DNA of 64,000 nt from Stachybotrys elegans (lineage: Eukaryota > Ascomycota > Sordariomycetes > Hypocreales > Stachybotryaceae), in NCBI GenBank assembly GCA_020746835.1, contig JAGPNK010000001.1, forward strand, positions 2,666,001 through 2,730,000. Reading direction: 5' to 3'. Below the pieces are notes generated by a model that searched no databases, had not been told where the DNA came from, and saw nothing but the letters and a program-made list of their open reading frames with translations. Positions 1-9,674 of this stretch are shown piece after piece (position 1 is the first letter of the stretch; each line of letters opens with the position of its first letter). A program made the translations under genes and the position numbers.

Positions 1-300
1 TGACGTACATCAGATGATGCCCATCCATGGGCAGGCAGCTCGGTCAATCTATACACTCAACTTTCCGCACGTCTATCCTGATAATGGCTCAACTAATACA
101 TACAAGCCCGTGCAAACATGCTTTTCGCTTCCCGCGCATTGCTGTTGTCCCTATGTCTGTCCCTTGTGTATGCTGTAACTAGAGTCTTTGATCTAGTAAA
201 GTGGTATCATAACAACAAAATAAGCCTTCCCGTTACCCTAAACGCCAAGCAATCGAGACAACACCATTCTATCCCGCCCTTTCCACAACTACACATATTT

Positions 301-1096
301 TTACCGGGGTCCCTCAGCGGCCGCAGCAGCAGCAGTCGCTTCGGCGGCAATCTGAGAGACGACGGGCGCCAGCGCGGCATTGGCGCCCTGGACGTCAGCG
401 ACGGCGGCCTCGAGCTGGGCGAGGAGGCCGTCGATCTCGTCGCGTTGGCGCTGGACCTCGTCGAAGAGGAGGGCGTTTTGCGACTGCGTCGTCTGCAGGC
501 GGGCATTGAGCTGGGACTGGTGGGCGACGAGGGCGGGCGTCATGTGTGCGGTGAGGATGTCCTCGGGGGGAGGAGATGGGGTCTATCGAGAAGGGGGGGT
601 TAGGTCAGAGAGGAAGAGAACGGTGAGGGGGGGCTTCGTACGGGGTAGGGACGGCGGAAGGGTCAGCGGCGCGGCGTTGTGCGGCGTCGGCGACGAGAGT
701 CTCGAGGTTGTTTAGCTTGGGAATGACTTGTCTCGCAGCCATGATGTTCTCAAACTCTTTCTATATAAATGCATCATGATTAGCATCCAAGTCCATATCA
801 ATGACACCGCACTATAGTTGAATCCAAAGAGGCGGGCATGTCCCTCTCACCTCGCACTTGTCGCCGAGCTTCTCAACCATCTGCGACTGAACCTGGCGCA
901 GGACGGGCTGGGCGCGGCGCGCGACGGTGGGATAGCACTCGGCAAAGTTGTCCCAGGCGAGCTTGCCGAGGGTGCGGCGGAGGCTCTGCGCGTAGAGCTC
1001 CTGCAGCCGCGAGGCGCGCGGGCCGGGGGACACGGCGGTCGGGCGTTCGGGGAGCGGAGGGGAGGCGGGCGCGGCGTCGTCGTTGGCGGTAGACAT
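301..1096 (-). CDS. nnf1: Kinetochore MIND/MIS12-complex subunit Nnf1 (PMF1 family)
   Basis: Nnf1 is a coiled-coil subunit of the four-protein MIND complex that links the inner kinetochore to Ndc80. Exon 1 (1096-851) encodes a disordered Pro-rich leader, then the family helix RLQELYAQSLRRTLGKLAW followed by NFAECYP. The donor at 850 is GTGAGA. Exon 2 starts near 766 after TATAG and reads KEFENIMAARQVIPKLNNLE, the expected Nnf1 continuation in phase 0. The last exon (up to about 568, ending with TAA at 301) gives the C-terminal coiled coil (QSQLNARLQTTQSQN, then a QRQRDEIDGLL heptad region). The second intron is not resolved: the good donor GTACGA near 641 does not match the phase of the acceptor TCGATAG near 569. 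The start is the first ATG in frame with the conserved helix. Identification is from motif resemblance. Confidence 0.75.
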
Positions 1097-2051
1097 GGCT
1101 GCGACGGGGAGGGGGGTTGACGTGGTAATTGTGAGCGTGCGTGTGTGAGGTTGGACGCGCGGGAAGACGCGACGGGGGTTATCGATAATGGTTGGAGGGG
1201 AAGAATAGATCCCACCCCACTGCACAGTGCATTGTAAGGTGTGGCGCATCGCCCTGCATGTTGGTTCGTATCACATGATATCAACTCTTGTTGATCTACG
1301 GAATACAATTGGAGCATATCTATTGGGATTGGTTCTGAAGCTGATTGAATATGTAAGGGTTGGGATAATGGCTATGGCGCTGGCATTGAGTGTGGGGAGC
1401 AGGAGGCAGGGAAAGGCTCTGATATAAGGATTCCGACTACACCTAATAGAAACCAGATAGAAGCAGGAGGAGGGATATTCTAGACCCAGGTACGCCCTAG
1501 TTGCAGGAGCACCTATCTCCGTGTAAACAATTGAGGCAGTCCAACATGCCTGCGCCGCCTTCCCCGCCCCCTCGCCATAGCACCGTGCCGCCAATGGCAA
1601 AGCCTCCGGGGCGGTTCGGCCAGACAAAAGCCTCGACGAGCAGGCGCGGGCTTCAGAATGACTCTATGTTCATTCCTTGTCGAACTCTCTCCACTTGTCA
1701 CGCACACACACACACACACTCTCTCTCTCTCGGTTTCCGCCTCCTGTCTTGAGTTTTATGCCAAATCTCGAACGCCGCGCTTATGAATTTAAGTTCTTAT
1801 CTTTCTTTTCTTCTTCTCTTCTTGATCAACCCGTGAGAGAGAGAAACCTGTATACCGAGAAGGGAGGTGTTGGAGCAACGAACGGGCACAAGTCTGCGAG
1901 CTCAATCCTCCGTATCAACCCTCCCAAGTGATCGGTGTTGGTAGCAAGGGATGGACGCGTTGTGCGAGCTGTGTGTCGTAGCTCCAGCCCGTGGGGGATG
2001 CCGTTTGTCGTCGTGCATATCGTCCGCATCGCCCTTCCGTCGCCCCCAAGT
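1097..2051. other. Intergenic: nnf1 promoter and rpb6 3' region
   Basis: About 955 bp without a credible gene. It should hold the nnf1 5' leader and promoter (right of 1096) and the rpb6 terminator. The only structure seen is a dinucleotide tract at 1702-1731. Short open frames here are in random composition and lack family motifs. Confidence 0.6.
1702..1731. repeat. (CA)n-(CT)n compound microsatellite
   Basis: An uninterrupted CA run of about nine units passes directly into a CT run of about six units. It lies in the nnf1-rpb6 intergenic space and is a likely length-polymorphic locus. Confidence 0.9.
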
Positions 2052-2759
2052 TTACTGCAGGAGTTCCTCGCAAGTCCAGTCCTCGTAACTAGCCGCGCTG
2101 TCAGCCATTTTGCTCTGCGTATCGACCAGACCAAACAAAACGTACTGTCCATCGGGGAGATACCGCCTCACAATCAGCGGTATCTTCTTCTCTCGCAGCT
2201 CCTTGATGGCAATCTGCAGAGGATCCGTCTCGCCCTCCAGATCCACGAGCACAGGGGCGTTCATGCTATACAAGAAAACCGTGTCAGCAACGTTGCAATG
2301 CTCAATCCCCCTTCATGCCCCCCATCCTTCAAGTAGGATTCGGTTCGCACCTGATCTGTAGCGCCCGCGTTCCGAGGATTCGCGCGCGCTCGTACTTGGT
2401 CATGTAGGGCGTCGTCGTGCGCTCGTCGTCGGGGATCTTCTTGTCCTTCATCGACTTGTCCGCGCCCTTGAGCGCGTTGGCCGCCGCTGAGGGGTCGCCC
2501 GACGTGACAATGTTGTCGTCCTCGCCGTTGGCGCCGTTGGTCACGCCGTCGTCCTCGCCCACCTCGGGCTCGTAGTACTCGTTGACGTCGTCATCATCGA
2601 ACGCGGGCTCGTCGCTGCAGAAGAAGAAGAGAATTTGTGTTAATCAAAAACCCTATTATCGTCGCGGCATGCGCGCGCGTGCTCGGCCCGCGAATTGGCA
2701 ATTTGTGCTATTACTCACCCGCCGCCTGCGCCAATATCGTCGTATCCGTCGTCAGACAT
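2052..2759 (-). CDS. rpb6: RNA polymerase I/II/III shared subunit RPB6 (ABC23)
   Basis: RPB6 (yeast Rpo26) is shared by all three nuclear RNA polymerases, where it sits at the base of the clamp. Three exons join in frame: 2759-2719, 2614-2351 and 2265-2052, giving 172 residues (yeast 155). The N-terminus is acidic ([13 protein letters not shown], then [16 protein letters not shown]). The conserved fold follows as [22 protein letters not shown], then [19 protein letters not shown] and [10 protein letters not shown]. Introns start GTGAGT and GTGCGA and end GCAG and ATAG. The gene is divergent from the TFIIIA homologue and shares a 399-bp intergenic region with it. The long acidic N-terminus is normal for fungal homologues. 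Confidence 0.93.
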
Positions 2760-3158
2760 CTTTGCAGTACCGATCCGGGCAGGTGTGATGTCCTTGGAGA
2801 GGGATTGTCGATGTCTCGCGATGGATGGGGTTTTCCGTGTTCAGCCTCGTAAAATTTCCTGCTGGGCGCTGAAAGAAATCTGCACAAGGCTAGGCAGGTA
2901 CCAAGTACCTCTGCAAGCCCAGTTCTTCCGAAGCTTGGCCGAATCCCCACAGTCACCGAGCTCACCGAACACGCCGAGGTGTGGGCAGGTCGGCAGGAGG
3001 TTAGCGTGGCTTGGCACTCGTAACCCACCAAGGTAAAAATTCAAGCTCACCGCCTGGAAATTATTTTGTTCTGCCACTTCCTCGACTGCTCAATCATTCA
3101 GTCAACCAAACCATGCGCACGCCGCTCGCCTCACCTGCGTCTGGTCTTCGCATTGACT
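2760..3158. promoter_or_regulatory. Bidirectional promoter region of rpb6 and TFIIIA gene
   Basis: This 399-bp spacer separates the two divergent start codons. It contains GGTACC/AAGTACC elements at about 2897-2911. An ATG at 3113 opens a short upstream frame (3113-3226) that overlaps the TFIIIA start at 3159 in another frame, so translation of TFIIIA may be moderated by it. Exact transcription starts cannot be seen. Confidence 0.5.
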
Positions 3159-4844
3159 ATGGCCAACAAGCGTGCTGCAGCCGAGGAGGCGCTCGGGGCG
3201 TCTCCCTCCAAGAGAATACACCTTGAAGCCCTCGAGATAAGCACAGATTCATGTACGGATACTTTTCACACACACTACGGCTTATCTTATCTCATACTAA
3301 CCAACCCATCTAAAGATCTGGATGATGGCGACGATGATTTCACGAGCGCCCGCACGCCCAGCTCAATTGATGATGCTGGCTCCCCCGTCACTGTTGCTAC
3401 GACTCCGCGCCCCAAGTTTCCTTCAGACCTGAAAACCCTCGTCTGCAACTGGCCCGGCTGCACCAAGAGCTTCAACCGGCCTGCTCGTCTACGGGACCAC
3501 CTCAACTCCCACACCAACTCACGCCCGTTCAAATGCCCTTATGAGGATTGTGACAAGGATTACATAGAAGACAAGCACCTCAAGCAACACATCAAGGCTG
3601 TACACACCCATGAGCGCAAGCACGTCTGCCAGAGGGAAGGCTGCGGCAAGAGCTTCGTCACAGGAACCAGGCTCAAGCGCCACCAGGCGGTGCACGAAGG
3701 CGCCGATAGGTTCCGCTGCCAAGACTGCGGCCAGAGCTTCAGGAAGAAGGAGACGCTCAACAAGCATGTCAGAAAGGACCACCAGGGGCTCCGCGCCCAC
3801 GCCTGCCCCGAGCCGGGCTGCGACGCCGCTTTCGATTCCAAGCCGGCGCTCAAGAGGCATCGCGACAAGGAGCACGGCGACCTCAAGTTCTGGTGCGGCG
3901 AGTGCGCCCTCCAGGCCTCCCCCGATGGCACTCAGCGCCGCGTCGGCTTCACCACGGAGCTGCTGCTTCAGGCGCACCTGAAGACGGAGCACCAGACGTG
4001 CCTGTTCTGCGACTTCAAGTCAACCTCGAAGTGGGAGCTGGACAAGCACGTCGAGCTGCACCACTCTGGCAAGTCGGTCGAGGAGCGCAAGACCCACGGC
4101 TGCCCCCGCGACGGCTGTGGCAAAAAGTTTACGACAAAGTCGAACCTCACCACACATATCCGCACGGCCCACGAGGGGCTCCGTTTCGTCTGCGGAGAAT
4201 TCGTCCTCACGGGACCCCTGCTAGATGGATGGACCAATGATCAAGGCTGCGGCGGCCAGTTTGTCACCAAGCTTAGACTCGAGGATCACATCCGCTTCGT
4301 CCACCTCAAGCAGGAACGGCCTAGGCTGTCCAAGGTGGAGAGGCCTCAGAACGCCGAAGAATTATTCGACGAAATCTCTGGCGTCATGAACGAGGCCAAG
4401 AAGTGCATATCCTGTCCACACTGCGAAGAAGTCTTTATTCGTTATTCCGACCTCACCGTGCACATGGACACTCAGCACGATCCCACGAACATGGTTGCCG
4501 GAGACGCTGGCGCCTTCTTTGACGACCAGATCAACCCTGAGGCTCACCCCATGCTTGACTATGCCGGCCACATGGCAACTGAGTGGGCTAATCCAGAGGA
4601 AGAAACGTTTTCCGCCGAGATGTACTATGGCCCCCTCGGGATGAGTGGCTCGAAGACGAGGCCAACATTCTGCTGCTCGCGCGGGAACCTCCTGAACTGG
4701 GCACCAACGTCGATCCTTCTCTCGCACATTTATAATAGGAACAAGCGGTCCTTGAGCAATTTGCGCTTTCTATATACGCAGTCCTCGAGACTTGCATGTA
4801 TGAATGATCCCAGGGAAGACGGCGCCACAATTTACGATTTATGA
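3159..4844 (+). CDS. C2H2 zinc-finger protein, probable TFIIIA (5S rRNA gene factor)
   Basis: The protein has an array of about nine to ten C2H2 fingers (from about residue 75 of the spliced form to about 430) with TFIIIA-style spacing. Examples are CNWPGCTKSFNRPARLRDHL, CQREGCGKSFVTGTRLKRH and CPRDGCGKKFTTKSNLTTH. TFIIIA binds the internal control region of 5S rRNA genes and recruits TFIIIC for RNA polymerase III. The start is taken as the ATG at 3159 (MANKRAAAEEA), although the frame is open from 3066. A 63-nt intron (3253-3315, GTACGG to CTAAAG, branch ACTAAC) has a length divisible by three. The frame as sequenced runs to 4844, but the conserved-looking end lies in another frame and stops at 4735. 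See findings for this apparent one-base deletion. Confidence 0.82.
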   Translation: MANKRAAAEEALGASPSKRIHLEALEISTDSCTDTFHTHYGLSYLILTNPSKDLDDGDDDFTSARTPSSIDDAGSPVTVATTPRPKFPSDLKTLVCNWPGCTKSFNRPARLRDHLNSHTNSRPFKCPYEDCDKDYIEDKHLKQHIKAVHTHERKHVCQREGCGKSFVTGTRLKRHQAVHEGADRFRCQDCGQSFRKKETLNKHVRKDHQGLRAHACPEPGCDAAFDSKPALKRHRDKEHGDLKFWCGECALQASPDGTQRRVGFTTELLLQAHLKTEHQTCLFCDFKSTSKWELDKHVELHHSGKSVEERKTHGCPRDGCGKKFTTKSNLTTHIRTAHEGLRFVCGEFVLTGPLLDGWTNDQGCGGQFVTKLRLEDHIRFVHLKQERPRLSKVERPQNAEELFDEISGVMNEAKKCISCPHCEEVFIRYSDLTVHMDTQHDPTNMVAGDAGAFFDDQINPEAHPMLDYAGHMATEWANPEEETFSAEMYYGPLGMSGSKTRPTFCCSRGNLLNWAPTSILLSHIYNRNKRSLSNLRFLYTQSSRLACMNDPREDGATIYDL

Positions 4845-5150
4845 TCATGGGATGAACGGGACACAAAAACGGATAGATTTAGGGGAAATGTATTTGCTAA
4901 TGCAGTGTATGCAAACATGTTGAGTGCTACTATCATGATGGGTTGATACAGCATATATTTTCCAGTCCAATACAAAACCAACCGGCGCGCACCTAGCCTG
5001 ACCCCCCAAACTCCGTTCCTGTATACTATAGGTAACAATGCCAATGTTTCATGAGTGCCAGTGAGCCGTCCATGCCTAGGAAATCGCTTGAAAATTGAAA
5101 TCATCCGGAGGGAAAACACGAAACGTTGATGATACTTTGAATCAATCCAC
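4845..5150. other. Convergent 3' spacer between TFIIIA and ZIP genes
   Basis: About 300 bp between two convergent genes. It is somewhat AT-rich with no coding signal. It presumably contains both polyadenylation regions, but I see no distinctive terminator structure. Confidence 0.5.
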
Positions 5151-6915
5151 TCAATGCCCCGCAAAGAGAGCATTACTGAGGGAGAGTAAGGCCATGCCGA
5201 GGAAACCAAAGAATATGGACAGATTGCGGTTGTGGTTGAGGCTCAGCCCTTCAACAAAAAGCTGCAGGGCCACCGAGACCATGATGCCAGCTGTAACAGC
5301 AAAGATACAGCCATAGGCCACCTCATTGGGGGCCATGTGCGTCTTTCGAGCCAGCTTGAACCACAGAACAGCAATGGCGGCTCCAACGGGCTGAGAGAGC
5401 CCTCCCAGGAGGGAGGACCATGCTATGGCGCGAAGCCGCGAGCCTAGTGCCATGTATAGGGGCAGGCACATTGCAAATCCTTCGGTAATGTTGTGCACGA
5501 AAAGTGCCATAAACACGTTGAAACCAAGCGTCGGATTGGCATGGTTGGTGGCATATGTAATGAAACCTTCTGGGAACTTGTGTAGGGCGATGGCAATTGA
5601 AGTCTGCAATCCAATGGATAGGAAGGCGTTGGTAGGGACATGGTGGTGATGCTGGGATTCGACATCGTGAGACCCTTCAGAGCCATACCGACTCTCTTCA
5701 TCTGAGTCACCCTCTTCATCATGGTCATGATGATGATGGTCGTCGTCTTGCGCCTCGTGATGGTATTGGCAGCTGTGAGCACCCTCATCGACTTCGGCCG
5801 TCGGGCTGAGAGGTTCCCGCGAGGTGGCCCGACTTGTGCGGAAGGTTGGACTGACGGAGCGGTCGTGGTGTGCCGAGCCATGGTCATGGGTGTCGTGGAA
5901 GACGGCATCTGGGGGCGGGTAGAAGGTCCCGGTAGTAGTTCGCAGGAGGGTCGGGTGCCGTGAAGGGTTGGTGGAGCGACTACTCAAATGCTTGAAGCAT
6001 TCCTGGCCACAAGGATCGCTGTATCCGTAGCAAGAGCCCAGCTCGTCGCAATTCGACTTGACATCCCGGACAAAGGACATGACGCGCTTCTGTACCCTGA
6101 GCATGGAGGGCTTGCGGTCGGCCAGATGCGTGTTGCCAGAAGTGGCCCGAGACCGGCTGGCCATGAGCGGGCTAACTGGACGCTGAACCATTTCTCCTCC
6201 GGTTGTGGTGCCATTATACTTGATGGGTGCGGCAAGGCCGCTGGTTTCCGAGGCGAGCAGGGGAGTTGACTCGGCGGCAGGATGGTGGCCATTCATGCTG
6301 ACAATAGACCTCTTGCTCGGCGGCGCATGTGAGGATTGACGGCGGCGGCCTCGGCTGGCGCGGGATTGTCCTTGGCTACGAGTCGCGGCATCCCCGTTCT
6401 GGATGTCAGCCTGGTCGTGGGTATGGTCGCAGTCGACAACGTGTGAAGGCATGAACTGGTGAAGCAGGCGCGAAACAACCTGAATGCCAAAAAATCCGGC
6501 GGTGAAACATGCGACGACGAGAAGTCCAGCAGCCTGGTCGGACCAGCCGGCCTTGTGGAGATATGATCTTGACTCGGGAAGCATGCTGAAGAGGGATGAG
6601 AATATCTAGTTGCGGGGGGTTAGAGGGAGGCAGTTTGTAGACGAGTAAGAGGGCATATTACCATGACGCCAAAGCTCAGGCTGAGAGAGCACGCCAGGAA
6701 AACATTACTGTCCTGTATGCGGAAGTCTCGCTTGCCTGGGAACATGCGGACAATGACATCGACGCATACAATGGCAGCACCGAATATGCAGGCTGCGAGG
6801 CGGTTAACGGACAGAGTCGGCAGTCGGGAGTGAGGACCAACGAACCGATGCCACTGACGATGCACATGATCCACCCGCGGGTGTCATTGTCGAGACCCCT
6901 CGTCGCCAAATCCAT
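5151..6915 (-). CDS. ZIP-family zinc transporter, ZRT3-like (vacuolar membrane)
   Basis: Three exons (6915-6846, 6792-6662, 6605-5151) give 551 residues. TM1 follows MDLATRGLDNDTRGW, TM2-3 lie around NVFLACSLSLSFGVM and GWSDQAAGLLVVACF. A long cytosolic loop contains a His/Asp-rich metal-binding stretch at about residue 350 (DDDHHHHDHDEEGDSDEE). The two signature helices are SIAIALHKFPEGF (about 405) and HNITEGFAM (about 435), which carry the HxxxE and HNxxEG metal ligands. Size, long loop and C-terminal block resemble yeast Zrt3, which exports zinc from the vacuole to the cytosol. That placement is inference from resemblance. Introns are 53 and 56 nt. Confidence 0.87.
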
Positions 6916-7953
6916 GGCGATGGCGACGTCTGGGGACACTCAGGATCGATAGGGAAGTTGGTGGTGGTGGTTGGAGCGCAGCATGTGGTATGCAGGTATG
7001 GTGGGCGCAATGCTGTGTCGGCGCGGCAATGGACAGAAGGAATAGCGACGGATGGGAAGAAGTAGGAGGAGATAAGTTAGGACGTAGGAGGCTGTAGGAG
7101 GCGAATGAGGTTGCGTGAGGGTCGATGATGAAGGATGCTACTACGTACGTATGCCAGTCGTCACAGTTGGCCTGGTGGAAGAAGAAGGACGAAGAGGGAT
7201 GGGCGGGAAGTGGGCTGGACAGAGCAGGGGAGGAGGCGCTATGCACCTTGCGGCTGCCAGGGAAGGTCAGCCAAAAAAGACTGCTGGTCGTTGGGTGGAT
7301 TCCGCTGACGTTGTGAATGGTGGGCGGTACAACGCCTCGATGCAGCATCCCGGGGCTACCTATTCAACGAGTATCTGCGTTTCTGGCTTCTGGGATTATC
7401 AAAGAAGAAATTATCACATCAAAGAGTCACCGCCACGAAGGAGAAGCCGAAAAACACATCAGGTGCCAACCGGTAAGAACCTAGAAGGTACCGTGATCCT
7501 ACTAGTGGAAGGCGGCATGGAGGGACAGAGGCCCGCAAATGTGTCCGCCAAGCCGCACCGGGCCATCAAGGTTCTCAGCCTCAACAACCCTTAGCCAACA
7601 TCGTGAGACACAGACTTGACGACTCAGCGTTGTCAGTGCGCCACCTTGTAAAGTTGTGCTCTCCGTCTTTTTTTGTTTTCCCATCTCCTGACCGCCAGTT
7701 GGAATTCCGCCCACGGAGTTTCCCATGTCCACTATCGACGCCTCCACGTGAAAATCCGCGAGCGAAGCCTCTGCGAGATGCGACTTTGTGGGAGGGACTG
7801 TTTCTTTCATACATGTGGTATTTTTACTACAGCTCTCCGTGCGCATATTTGCCTCTCCTCTTGGAGCATTCAAAACCAACAAAGACTCAAGGCCAACACC
7901 AAACCCAGCAATGCAACAAGTGACAAAGCCAAGATGGTGAAAAACAAAAATAA
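6916..7953. other. Intergenic: ZIP promoter and CK1 3' region
   Basis: About 1 kb without credible coding signal. It contains a TACTACGTA element at 7139-7147, 224 bp upstream of the ZIP start. Open frames here have no motif and use non-ATG starts. Confidence 0.55.
7139..7147 (-). promoter_or_regulatory. TACTACGTA element upstream of ZIP gene
   Basis: The 9-mer TACTACGTA lies 224 bp upstream of the ZIP start codon. The same 9-mer occurs at 20522-20530, 224 bp upstream of the STE14 start, and inside a palindrome about 206 bp upstream of the PLC1 start. A regulatory role is inferred from spacing only. Confidence 0.35.
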
Positions 7954-9321
7954 TTATGTTTCACCCGGGGCTTCTCCCTTCTTCGTTTCCTCCGCCCTTT
8001 CAGCCTCCTCCACGCCTGCGTCTACATCCTCAATTCTGCTCTCGTCGCCCTCATCATCCGACTTCTCCTTGGCCAGCATTGTTTCGCGAATCTCATCGTA
8101 CCTGCGGATAGTCCAGTCAAAGACATAGTCGTGGCTGAAGCCTTCGCGATTGTAACGGCGTCGAAATAACCGCCGCAGATACCAGTAGTTCGGTTTCTGA
8201 CCGAAGCCAAGCGACCGCGCGTACTCGAGGAACTTGGTGAACTCAACCGGCAGTCCGTAGCATATCTGTGCCGCAGTGAGCTTCGTCTTCATCAGGATGT
8301 GGTTCTGTTTCGCCAGATCCATCTTATGCAGCACCGTTGCCTCGGAGTCTGACTCTTCAACATCCAGCTCATCGAACCCCGTCCAGGGGAGCTCGCCGGT
8401 CGCCAGAAACACCAGCATGTAGGCGAGACTCTCGAGGTCGTCTCCCCAAGAGTAGGCTTAATGGTCAGCCATTAACCCCTGAATACTCGTGCCATCTCAT
8501 ACATACCTAGGCCTTTGTGGTTGTTGACGCTTGCGTAGCGTAGAGTGGAAGCATTTTCACCCTCCTCATACGTCTCGTTTTCCTCAGCCCGTCCGTCGCC
8601 GTGAAACTCTTTGGCGAGGCCAAAGTCGACGGCATGGATCGTGTTCCCTTTCTTCTTCAGCCCTATGAGGAAGTTATCTGGCTTGATGTCCATATGAAGC
8701 AGTTTCTTTTTGTGAATCGCCTCGATACGAGATAGTAGCTGCTGCGCGAGCCAGAGCACCGTCTTGAGAGATAGCTTGGAGCCAGAGTAGCAGTAAAGCT
8801 CCGAGAGGGACGGGCCCAAGAGCTCTTGGATGATGACCAGAAAGTCCCCCTCCACGCCAGACCATAGCATCCGGGGGAAGCCTTTTTGTTTCCCAATCTT
8901 GCGATACGCGGCGATTTCGTTCAAGCCATCCACATCATCCGGTTCCATCAGCTTGATGGCGACTTCCATGCCCGTCTTCGTGTCGATCCCTAGCCGGCAT
9001 CAGCATTTGCGCACGTTTGCACATGATGAGGACGATGAACCAAACGTACCACAATATACCGCACCGCATCCCCCATTGGCAATCTTGCGGTCAAGTTGAT
9101 ATCTTTCTTGGATCAAAATTGGCTAAAACCAGATCAGAATTCACGGGACAAAGACAGAACAAGGCGTATTGGCTCACCTCCATATTCTGATGCCTCGACG
9201 TCGATTGTCCAGATCCAAAACGTTCGACAGCCTGATTCGGCGCGGAGAGACGCGATATATACGCTGGAGATGTATCTGCCAGGATCCCCTTACCTTGGGG
9301 GGGCGTTTCTTTGAGAAACAT
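7954..9321 (-). CDS. Divergent casein kinase 1-type protein kinase
   Basis: Four exons (9321-9178, 9122-9050, 8989-8507, 8456-7954) give a 400-residue CK1-group kinase. The glycine-rich loop reads RKIANGGCGAVYCG (about residue 60). The ATP lysine is in EVAIKL, the catalytic loop is HMDIKPDNFLIG (about 170), and the metal-binding motif is VDFGLAKE. The CK1-typical region after the activation loop is TLRYASVNNHKGLAYSWGDD, then LESLAYMLVFLATGELPW. The catalytic HRD arginine is methionine (HMD), unlike canonical CK1. The tail after about 370 is acidic and charged (KEKSDDEGDESRIEDVD). It is divergent from the unknown gene starting at 9675. Substrates cannot be inferred. Confidence 0.85.
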
Positions 9322-9674
9322 CAGCTTCCGCCATGTTTCCTTTATTCACGGGCAGGCGCAGCGATGAAAGCCGAAATTGGATACAAAGACAATGTTTGTC
9401 TATCGGAGGTTTGGCTTCTTTGTAATTAACTGCCTATTTTGAGCGAATGCATGCAACATAGGATGCTATTTGTTCATTATGTAGGTACGCACTGATATCT
9501 TATATCTCCTTATCTTCTCTTCCATCTACATGTTTGCCTCCATGATTTTAGGCATTTATTCTTCATCGTGTCAGTTCTTCCTCTACCTTTCTATTATTAC
9601 TACTTATAATTCCCATCTTCGCTCCAATTCCGCTCTCATCATCATCCTACATCTTCTCATTCCTTGCGAAACCA
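9322..9674. promoter_or_regulatory. Bidirectional promoter region, CK1 and unknown acidic gene
   Basis: A 353-bp spacer between divergent start codons. Its right half (about 9490-9660) is T/C-rich on the plus strand, as is common just upstream of fungal start codons. No individual factor site is convincing. Confidence 0.45.

Noticed and set aside
118..603. 161-codon plus-strand frame opposite NNF1
   Set aside because: Antisense shadow of the Glu/Ala-rich coiled coil of NNF1. The hydrophobic start is coincidental.
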